Shown: positions 21,916 to 30,641 of the stretch, in pieces
Numbering within the stretch: the stretch's first letter is position 1
Layout of the letters: each line of letters opens with the position of its first letter
Assembly: GCA_036250225.1 (NCBI GenBank)
Contig: JAPZLL010000020.1
Span: 372,001 to 436,000, forward strand
Source: Cercophora sp. LCS_1
Lineage: Eukaryota > Ascomycota > Sordariomycetes > Sordariales > Lasiosphaeriaceae
DNA: 64,000 nucleotides
Direction: 5' to 3'
The notes under the pieces: generated by a model
What the model was told of the DNA's origin: nothing
Seen by the model: only the letters and a program-made list of their open reading frames with translations
The model's database searches: none
Position numbers and translations under genes: made by a program

Positions 21916-23470
21916 ATGATTTGGTGGGAGAAATTGCGAAATGATCAGAGACCCAATAGCAAACAGCGATCGAGTTGTGCAATACAATACGACCACCAAC
22001 CCGCACAAGCGGCCGCCCAACCCCTGAGCGTTGCCTGGAAGGATTCAGCCCCAGACAAACACCACCACAAACAAAACACACATCAACACCGCGTCGCGAC
22101 CAACTTCAACCCACCCCCCGCAGTCCAAGCCCGCTTCGCCTCCCTCACCCCCAAACTCGGAAGCGACTTCATCCTCTACACACACGTCAACCCCGGCTCC
22201 TGTTCCGGCCTAGCCCTGACACCAGCCTGCTTCGCTCCTGATCCAACTGACACCGAAACCGAAAAGTGCACGTGGGGTCTCTTGGTATCCTATCCCTCCA
22301 TCTCGGACAAGACCAAGCACAAAATCAGACATTACATCAAAACGCAAAACCTGACACCTCTCGATCCGTCCTCCGACAAGTTCTACTACGCTTTCGCACC
22401 GCGGTTGAGATTCAACGCCCCAATTTCGACTGCCGGTCGGGTACCGACGCCAAAGGGGAGTCAATCGCTCGTGGGAGGGTTATACGTCCCCGACGCCGCA
22501 CAAGGCGGGACGGTCGCGACGATTGGTGGGAGTGTGGTGTATGTCGATGAGCATGAGGACGGGAGGGTCAGGGGGATTGCGACGGGGATGTTGTGGAGGC
22601 CGCCGAGGGAGCCAATACCGGTTCAGCCGGGGTTTCCGGGCTTGGATTGGCTTGAGGATGGCCCGTTCGTTGCGCCTGTTGTTGACAAGGGGGAGACGGA
22701 ATTGCTGCTCGCTGCTACAGATTCGGAGGAGGTTGCGGATGCGACGGATGAGGGAGTCGATATGGAGTTGTATGAGGAGTTTGGAGCGGCGAGGTTGGTG
22801 GATGGGTGCGGTGTGGAGAGTTTGGAGCCTGGCGGCACCTTTTTGTTGGAGTGGCTGGTCAAGGCGGAGCGGGAGCTGCCGAGGGAGAATGTGTTTGATG
22901 GGCAGGAGGTAAGGTTGGGGGAGGCCGAGGTGGAAGCCGGGACCGAGTTGTTGGTTGGTGTTGCGGGTGGACGGGAAGGTTTGGTTAGGTGTACGTTGGT
23001 GGGTGGCGGGGCGTGGGTCGTTTTGCCGGGTGAGACCATGTTCGGCGCGGTGAGCATGGTGAGATGTCGGTTGAGAAACGGGGCAAGTGAGTTTTTTTTT
23101 TTTTTTCTTGTCGTGTAGGAGAATCTCAACTGACGGTTCCAGAATTGCGTCCGACGGATATTGGAGCCTGGCTATTGCACGAGACTGATGAGGGCCTGAA
23201 AGCGGTTTACCAGGTCGTCGCACTCGCCGAGCCGGATGAAGTGTATGCAATGTTCTTGAGAGAGCCTGTTCTGACGCGCTCTCCGATCCACGGTGTTATG
23301 ACTCTCCCGGTAAGCGTTATAGGGGTCGGTGTTTTGTTTTGAGCTTCGCTGATTTGACCGCTAAGGGGACCATGGATGGTGCGCCATACATTGATATATT
23401 TAATTGGCTTCATCCAAGACAAAATATCAATATTGGCGTTGGCGAGCAGGAGATTTACTGGCCCGTGTGA
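21916..23470 (+). CDS. orphan protein of about 480 residues
   Basis: Three exons, 21916-23086, 23143-23309 and 23366-23470, sum to 1443 nt. Both introns are 56 nt: the first has a GTGAGT donor, a poly-T stretch and a CTGAC branch; the second has a GTAAGC donor and a CTAAG acceptor. The start ATG at 21916 opens the frame, although the first ~50 residues are low-complexity and the true start may be internal. Conserved-looking parts are FASLTPKLGSDFILYTHVNP, TWGLLVSYPSISDKTKHKI, an acidic middle (TDSEEVADATDEGVDMELYE), and a C-terminus reading HGVMTLPGTMDGAPYIDIF and INIGVGEQEIYWPV. No membrane helix or catalytic motif is recognised. The spliced third exon gives a clean ending, so the model is probably right; function is unknown. 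It converges on the HET gene, with 45 bp between stop codons. Confidence 0.72.
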
Positions 23471-23515
23471 TGGAAACCGCCTCTCCTCTTCGACCGTTAA
23501 AGGGCTTTCGTTGGA

Positions 23516-25519
23516 CTATCTCAGACAGAATCCCTCGACTTCAATCCTTTCGCCCTTGGAGTTCTCCCAAACCTCTCCGTAGAGAGCCCCAACAACATGA
23601 GCAACCGAGACGAATTCGTATTTATGCTGAACCCTCCGCAAGATCACCGGCATCGAGCAAGAACCAAGCACGCAGACTACATCACCGGACTTTGCGTTCG
23701 ACGACGCGCACCCAATGTACCCTGTCGACGTCCGAAACGGGCGAGTCGTCATCGAAAAGGGGCTGTACCTCATGAAATCGGCAAAAACTTGCTCATCATA
23801 GCATGCTCGAGCATCCTGGAGTATCTCCCGTGGCGATATTGTCTCATCGCGCTGCGGGCCGAGCACCTGTGTCATTGTGCTGGCTGGATTGCGTGCAGTG
23901 GTGTTGTCGCTGCGGTGATCGCCATTGTCCCACAACCCTACCACCGGATCCGTCGGCGGCAAAACAGACACGAGACATCGAATGAGCGGCGGTAGTGGCT
24001 CGTGATGGCTGAAATCGAGTTTCCTTCTCGTCCTGAGGTCAACATCGGTAAGGAATAAGGTGAGGGCTGCTTGTAACATGGTGACGCCGGTCCCGTGTGA
24101 GTAGTTCCCTGGTGGGCCAGAGAGCACGCCGCCCAAGATATCTCGGGCAGTGTGCTGAAGGAGGAACTCCGTGATGCGCGCCACGTCCCGAAACTGGTCT
24201 TCGTTAGTTGTTATGGCGTAAACCGGCAGCGTCTCCTGGATTGTATCCAACTGAACTCCGAAAACACAGAGCTGGTCGTCTCTAACCTCGACGAGCTGCG
24301 CCGAGAGGGGTGAGCCCACATTGGCATTGAACCGCCCTTGGGCTGTGTGCCCGTGGTGCACCCAGTCAGGAACCCATGTCGGCAAGTTGGGGATCGCCGA
24401 GGCGTGGGATACAGCAGCGTTCTTCAGCAAGTAGACAATGTCAGAGGCCTTCGAAAACATTTGAGCGGCAAATCGCGTGAAGAGTGTCCTGGGCTCTATT
24501 GCATAGTCGATGTCGACGCCAATGTCACAGATCCCGGACAGTCCGTATAGCTTGTCGCGAATATCCGTGGCCTTTCTCCCCCTTGTAAACGACAGAAAGT
24601 TGAGCGTCATTTGGTGGGTACTGTGGTTTTGTGCAGCAAGTGTGCGTCGCATGCTCCAAACTTCCATGACGGGAAGTGAGATCTGCGAGTTTCGATAGAT
24701 CCAAGTGATGAACCACCAGACCTTTGCCGGGACACCCGCCGGTGGTTCCCCGGCTAGAATCAGGGCTTCCACAGGCGGATGGTGAACCCAGTCCACTATG
24801 TCTTCAATATGCTGTAGGTAACAAGATCGATTGCCGCAGATGAGCTTGCAGGACCCGGCGAGCACCATCTCCTGCAGAGTCCAGATGCGAGTCCAATAAG
24901 GACGCTGAGAGAAGACAGAGAGACTCAAGATGCTTTCCTGTGGGAGCTTCTGGATGTTTTCCAGATAGAACGGATCCTTGAGAGGAGTAAAACCCAAGCG
25001 CTCGCCATCCTTTCTCATCTCAGCGGTTTCGTGAACGTCTTGGCACAGGGCGTTGACCAAGCGCATGGCAACCATGCTAAATTCGTCTTCCTCACCAAGC
25101 CAGCAAAGGACCTCGGTGGCATTCTTGTAGATCTGGTCCATAATCTTGACTTGCGAACTCCGCTCCGAGATGTCTGCTTGGTTGATGCAGATGGCGTCCA
25201 CCCACAACGCCCCAGTCTCGTAGCTGTGGCTGACCCGCAATTGTCTCAATGCTGCGACAAGGTTTTTAGTGGCGTGGAAATCGTGGCCGTTGACCTTGAT
25301 GATCTCGGTGTCGGTTGCGTCTCCCCAGACATACGAGAGGGCAAAGTATTGGCAAGACGTCGCCTGGGCAAGCGGGACAGCGTCGAGCCGACACTGAATC
25401 TCGGCTGCGTCAACACCCAACGCAACAGAGATGAGGCGAATGTGGGGGCCCTTGCTCTCAGCTGTCGGCAAGCTTGTGTAAAGAAGCGAAGAGATGCGCT
25501 CGTTGGGATTTTGCGACAT
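23516..25519 (-). CDS. HET-domain (heterokaryon incompatibility) protein
   Basis: A single exon; the ATG at 25519 gives about 667 residues starting MSQNPNERISSLLYTSLP. An in-frame ATG at 25624 would add 35 low-complexity residues. The HET domain (PF06985) blocks are clear: FALSYVWGDAT, NLVAALRQLR, LWVDAICINQADISERSSQV, MDQIYKNATEVLCWLG, then WTRIWTLQEMVLA. The later part has RDKLYGLSGI and PNLPTWVPDW. The C-terminus contains SGDVVCVLGSCSMPVILRRV and FVSVAHVVGALYGEV, typical of full-length fungal HET proteins. In studied fungi HET-domain proteins trigger cell death after non-self recognition. The frame is intact. It is one of two HET genes flanking the Hsp70/C2H2 gene. Confidence 0.93.
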   Translation of the reverse strand: MSQNPNERISSLLYTSLPTAESKGPHIRLISVALGVDAAEIQCRLDAVPLAQATSCQYFALSYVWGDATDTEIIKVNGHDFHATKNLVAALRQLRVSHSYETGALWVDAICINQADISERSSQVKIMDQIYKNATEVLCWLGEEDEFSMVAMRLVNALCQDVHETAEMRKDGERLGFTPLKDPFYLENIQKLPQESILSLSVFSQRPYWTRIWTLQEMVLAGSCKLICGNRSCYLQHIEDIVDWVHHPPVEALILAGEPPAGVPAKVWWFITWIYRNSQISLPVMEVWSMRRTLAAQNHSTHQMTLNFLSFTRGRKATDIRDKLYGLSGICDIGVDIDYAIEPRTLFTRFAAQMFSKASDIVYLLKNAAVSHASAIPNLPTWVPDWVHHGHTAQGRFNANVGSPLSAQLVEVRDDQLCVFGVQLDTIQETLPVYAITTNEDQFRDVARITEFLLQHTARDILGGVLSGPPGNYSHGTGVTMLQAALTLFLTDVDLRTRRKLDFSHHEPLPPLIRCLVSVLPPTDPVVGLWDNGDHRSDNTTARNPASTMTQVLGPQRDETISPREILQDARACYDEQVFADFMRYSPFSMTTRPFRTSTGYIGCASSNAKSGDVVCVLGSCSMPVILRRVQHKYEFVSVAHVVGALYGEVWENSKGERIEVEGFCLR

Positions 25520-26038
25520 GTTGCAATCCAGCGAGGGGGTCGGGTGATAAGGGTTGATTGAAAATAAGGTTGCGTACCGTCGCTGCTCTGCACCCTCGTC
25601 CTTATGTCGATGCCTGGAGCACATTTCGTCGCGCGGGGAAGGTGCCCCTGATGACGGAACATCTCATTGGGCGTTCTTGCAGCTGCCAGCTGTCAATCAG
25701 CCAAGCCCCTCTTCTCGAACGAAGACCAGATCTTTTCTGTCTTGTCGCCCATTCATCCAATAGCACAACGGAAATGTCAAGTGCGACTTTGGATTGTTAA
25801 AAAAAAAAAAAAAAAAAAAAAAATTGGTTTGCCCACACCACACACCATATTGTATCTCAACAAACCAATACATAGATAGGTAGCTTCCGCCGCTACTATT
25901 CCTTTTATTCCTACATCTTCGTATTCCTTCTGTGGCGCTGGCCTGTTTGCTTTAAACCCCTACGTTAGGCCGAAAGACATGTAGTCCTAGATCATCTCAA
26001 AACCATTGCTTCTCGATATGAATATTGCTTTCTATGAA
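25520..26038. other. intergenic with poly-A tract
   Basis: About 520 bp between two minus-strand genes. A run of 25 A lies at 25799-25823; no gene is supported. Confidence 0.4.
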
Positions 26039-29000
26039 TCAACCTAGCCTTGGCATCTCAAGACTGCCAGACTCATATCCCGAATCCGACAATCTCATTA
26101 CATTGTCGTCATTGTGTGGCTGCAACAGGTGGTTCAGCAACCCACCTTGATCGAAGCAAAGCTCTTCGTCTCCCAGCAAGGTGAAAGGATCCGGATTCAA
26201 AAACTGGTCAATGTTGAAGTCAAAGTTGCCTGGTTGGCCCAGATTGGCTGCCCCATCATCCGGCGATGCAGGGTTGGTGTTGAGTCCCGGACGACGGAGT
26301 TCTTGGAAAACTTGACCGATAATCTGCTCGACGCAGACCGTTGCTTTGCGCCTCAGGTCCTCTTCCAAGATGTTCAAACCTGTCTCTGCGTGTCTGCTCA
26401 GGGCCTGCCGAAGGCGTGGTGGAACTTCTCGAAGCAAGTGTTGCTCGCACTCTGTCAAGTGGTCCCAGTCTTTGAGTTGCCCCTTGTTCCGTGCTTCTAG
26501 TTGGGATTCTCCGTAGTCGTAAACTGTCGCGAAGCATGGTTAGCAGCGGATTATGGCTTCCAAGATCAATGGACAACGTACAAGGGGATGGAATCGCATC
26601 GACATGAGGAAACAGAATCGTGTACACGGTGTTCCACTTCTCCGTCTCGGATGGCTCTGGTTTGATTCGCTTTCTTGACTTCAGCTTCTTTGCCTGGTCG
26701 GCATCAAAGCCCTCAATTTCCTCCAGATCTCGAAGTTCGCATGGAATTGGTGCACGCAAATGGTCTTGCAGGCCCCGTGCATCCTTGAACGGCTGTTGAC
26801 ATCGGTCGCAGCGATTCTGGGGTTGTTGATGGCGTCGGTAAAGATGCTCCCTGGATCTTGTCAGTAGTCTTCCTTCAGACAAGACTGCGGCTTACTTGAC
26901 TCGGTGAACATCGGGCCAGCCAGGACCGGGGCAAGTTCTCCAGCTTTTGTACTTGTGTGGGCTGTACTTGAAGTACGGGCACGCATATGCAGCGTTGTCT
27001 TGGTCGTTGGCATCGCTGGGACCTTTCCCGGGGTCCGGGTCCGCTCCCTCCTCATCTTCCCCACTAGCACCGCTATCCCCAACTTTCCGTTTTCTTCTCT
27101 TGGTAGGCCCAGCACCGCCAACACGCCGTGAATTCCTAGTATTCCCGTCGGATGGCTGACCTGGTGCGGGGGCGTTTCCCTTCTGTTGTTGCTCCCTGCC
27201 GCCCCTAGCCTGTGCAAATATGATCTTTATCCTGCCTATGACGTGCAGGACAATATTTTGAATGACCATCTCTTTCCTCTCATTCAACTTGCTCTCTGCC
27301 TGGCTTTGGCTGCCGTCACTTCCAGGACTCTCCGGTGGTGGAGACCTAGCTTTAGGTGCTAACCTCATGTCGGAAGCCTCGGGGGTCTCCAAGGTGGGCT
27401 TGGCGATTGCTAGCACGTTTCCTTCGATGCTCAGGGCACTTGTGCGGGCCCCTTGTGAGCTCTCCGGCCATTCGGACTTGGATGTTGGTTCCCCTTGCTC
27501 ATCTCTAGCATCCAAGTCAACGCCAAGGGAAGCGCCAGCAGGGTTGTATGCGCTTTTCAAGACGGCAATTACAGCTCCCCTGGAGACTGCAGACCACCTA
27601 AGAGAGGTAACAATTCAGTGAGAGGTAACAATTCAGTGACCGACATGCGGCAAAACTCTGGATGGATGGATGCTTACCCCCGAAATGGCTGGAGAATGTT
27701 TGGATGTTCGGCTTGCAACATTGAGTAAAGGTACTTCGACGATCCAAGCCCACCAACGAGAAGGATTATCTGGAATATTCAGTCATTGAGCACCTTGAAA
27801 CATGTCGTGACAACGTACCTTTGGTTGCTCTCCTAGGCATTTTTCAATCTGCGCTTTCTGTTCGCTAATCAAGCCCCTGATGCCGCTGTGGGTCTTTTCG
27901 TAGAATTGCTTCACGACATCACTGTAGTTGCAACATTAACTCACTGTTTCCACAAGGTAGGGAGAGAAGCTCTTACCCAGCAATTTGGGATCGCGGATAT
28001 ACTCCAAAGGCCTTGGTCGGTGGCCGCAGGGGGATTGAATGTTCCTTGCCAGTGAAAAATCGCTTTATATCAAGCTCCCATTGCTCCTTGATGAGCTGGC
28101 GAACGTCCGCCCCGTCGAATTTGCGCATCCTCAGGCCTAGCTTTGCATTGACCCACTTTTCGAAGGCGTCATCGATGAGGAAGGCGCCACATAGTTTCCC
28201 TGGAATTCGGTCAGCGTGAAGCTGTCAGAGCACCTTCAAGGGCACTTGGGTCCTACCGTCTCCTTTCACAGCCTCCTTGAGAATGAAGGGGTCCACGGAT
28301 GTTACTGTATAGCTTGTGACATCCTACCATTGACGAAGGCGTTAGTCTTCCTCCGCCGACACTCACAGGCTTGGGTTGAAGCTGATATCACACTTACGAT
28401 TGTGACTCCTCCACAATCGCAGACAATGAAAGATTCGCCAACCTAACGGCCACGTCAGAGATATTTTCTCAGTTCGATTTCCCAAAGCGAGCAGCTGCTT
28501 ACCGCAATGTCGGGGTGGCGTTTGTAATCAAGCAGAGTCGCGACAGCCGCTGCCTCTGGCTCCTCAACGAGAATAAGCTTGGTTTCCCCAATACGTCTCG
28601 GGTTGAGAATGCCTGCTTTTTTCGCAGCGGCTTTCATCTTCTCTCTCGCGTACAGTGGCCAGATAGCGGGGACGGTAATCGCGACCTTTATGGGGAGCAT
28701 ATCAACGTCGATCCTGTCCCTGATCTCATTGAGCGAGTGGTCCCAAAGCCTTCTCAAAAATTCGGCTACCAAGTCCACCACGGCATCGGGGTTTGACCCA
28801 GCATGCTCCCATAGTTTCTCTCGTGAACGCTTCAGTGGTACACTTGGGTCCATGTCTCTCCTCAAATCCCGAGGGTCGAACAATAGGAGTTTGAACCAGC
28901 GAACCGGATCAGCATCTCTGGGAACGAGATAACCCCAATTCCCCGTTTCCAGATCCACCTGGGTGGGAATCTGGACTTGGCCGACACTACGTTGGTCGTT

Positions 29001-29324
29001 GCATGGCCAGCGAGCCACGGAATGGATGTCGCTCGGCGCTCCTGAGTGGGCCCAGGAAACCCCCGAGTAACTGTCAGGCCCGATTGTCAGCGTGGAGACC
29101 AGCGAGGTCGACTAACGCGCTACTTACGTGGCCCCAAAGTCGATCCCAATTGCGATATACGTGTCCTCGCGTTCCGCCCGAGGGGCTCGGGGTTGTGGAT
29201 ATAGCGGTACGAGAGAATCAAATGGTGGTGGGAGTTCGGTCGTCTCGTGGGGCAAATCCTCAAGGGAATGCTTCATGTTGGACATATCGAACCCGTAGGG
29301 CTCGGAACTTGAACCAGATGCCAT
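26039..29324 (-). CDS. Hsp70-like ATPase fused in frame to a C2H2 zinc-finger protein
   Basis: Ten exons join in consistent phase: 29324-29128, 29070-28503, 28442-28398, 28323-28257, 28199-27977, 27921-27819, 27769-27678, 27597-26896, 26850-26582 and 26523-26039 (2751 nt, 916 residues). All introns are 45-80 nt with normal borders. Residues ~55-450 are an Hsp70-type nucleotide-binding fold: YIAIGIDFGATYSGVSW, KLILVEEPEAAAVATLLDY, FIVCDCGGVTIDVTSYTV and IILLVGGLGSSKYLYSML. The Hsp70 part stops soon after WSAVSRGAVIAVLKSAYNP, about 140 residues earlier than fungal Hsp70-like proteins I know. A low-complexity Ser/Pro/Glu linker follows. From ~630 comes a C2H2-type unit: ACPYFKYSPHKYKSWRTC, GPGWPDVHRVKEHLYRRH, RCDRCQQPFKDARGLQDH and KLKSRKR. 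The rest is acidic and helical. If this is two genes, the second could start at ATG 27368 (408 residues), but then the Hsp70 gene would lack a stop of its own. Confidence 0.68.
27603..27638. repeat. 18-bp tandem duplication inside an intron
   Basis: Two perfect copies of an 18-bp unit (27603-27620 and 27621-27638) lie in the 80-nt intron 27598-27677 of the Hsp70/C2H2 gene. On the coding strand each copy contains CACTGA and a pyrimidine-rich end, so the duplication may double a branch/polypyrimidine element just before the acceptor. Confidence 0.9.
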
Positions 29325-29960
29325 GGCCAATGTGTGCAACTCACTCCACTTGCAGCCTGCCTGGGGCAAGCCAAAGTGTCGGAAACGAGGTGGTCGCTGG
29401 TTGCCCCAGTGCGAACTGAGGTATCTCTGGGGTCGCGCGACGGAACGAAACAGCGGACGGTAAGTGTGGATGGGCCGACCGAAGGCTCCCAAATAAATTG
29501 GGCTCACTGGACACGGTGAACGCTGAGATAGAAGCAAAAAAAGGCTGCACTTCTCAGAAATTCACAGTTGTCTGTCAAAGGTCCATGTTTGAGAAAGTCA
29601 GGGCAAGGTTTTGTCAGGAGCCATTCCAGCTCTTGGTGTTAAAATGGGGGGGCAGTGCATATGCGGGCGTCTAGGGGGCGGGTGCGTTCTGCGCAGTTGC
29701 GCCAATCGAGAGCACACTCCCGCGAGACCTCGATGCGATCCGATATCGTTCAGCTAAGACTTTCAGAAACTTAGAGCTGTCCCTGACAGCCAAATTTTAC
29801 CTTTTCGCTCAGTCGAGTTGCAACGCTTTGCAAAATTGACGACAGGTCTCACTCAGCACTTACAATGCATTTAAGATCATGTCCAATGCTCATGTTTTTC
29901 GGCCTCCATTCTACCCGTCACTAACAGCATCTTAACAAACACTGTATACGCCCATCACCA
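29325..29960. promoter_or_regulatory. divergent intergenic region
   Basis: About 640 bp between the Hsp70/C2H2 start (minus) and the small 83-aa gene (plus). No coding signal or specific motif was identified; it presumably holds both promoters. Confidence 0.35.
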
Positions 29961-30304
29961 ATGGACGTTCGCTCCTCCAATCATTCACAGGGCAACAAGG
30001 CCTCCGACTGGTGCGTTCAACCCCCCTGTCTGCCCATCTCTCATGACTGGACGCCGCGACGCCCTGGGAAAAAGATCTTGCGCTAACCCGATTTGCATCA
30101 AGTCCTCGACAGAAAACTGACAATGATGCGGCTCCCATGGTCTCGCGATACCTCGACGGAACACCAACATCAGTCGAAAGATTGGCAACTGGAGGGAACA
30201 CGGTTTCTAAGGAAACAAGGGAGGCTGCAATGAAGAAGGAGCTAAATCGGTTCGATAAGGCATGGCAAAACGCCAAGAATGGAGACGCAGTGCCGAGGCC
30301 TTGA
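29961..30304 (+). CDS. small 83-residue hydrophilic protein, two exons
   Basis: Exons 29961-30010 and 30103-30304 (50 + 202 nt) join in phase across a 92-nt intron with GTGCGT donor, GCTAAC branch and CAAG acceptor. The product begins MDVRSSNHSQGNKASDCP, is rich in charged residues (KTDNDAAPMVSRYLDGTPTS) and ends with KKELNRFDKAWQNAKNGDAV. The strong intron and continuous protein-like sequence up to TGA at 30302 support a real gene, although it is too short for normal ORF thresholds. No domain, signal peptide or membrane segment is visible; the C-terminal half looks helical. Function is unknown. It lies between the Hsp70/C2H2 gene and the second HET gene. Confidence 0.58.
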
Positions 30305-30641
30305 TGGTTGGTGGCTAAATCCCACGCCATCCGTAGAAACTAAGGACAATGCTAGCGACATACCTGCTATTAGGGCGATCCATCTTGTGACAGTAGGTAT
30401 ACTACCAGCCACTATCACCACCAACCTCAACTGTACACGATTATCTGCGGTTCCGTGGGGGTTCCAGTTGCAGAACATGTGACATGTCAGGAGCGTGGCG
30501 CGAGGTGGGTAAGTGCATGGTGCCAAGGTAGGGAGGCAGCCTTCCAGCGACGAAAAGAGTTCGGCTTGAAATTGACGCACATCAACAAAATTCACGCATT
30601 GACAGAATCGCGGTCAACAAAACACACACCGAACCGATCTG
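30305..30641. other. intergenic, nothing supported
   Basis: About 340 bp preceding the second HET gene, without coding signal. Confidence 0.35.

Noticed and set aside
22480..23250. 256-codon antisense frame over the 480-aa orphan
   Set aside because: Pro/Arg/His-rich shadow translation; the sense strand splices cleanly into a continuous protein.
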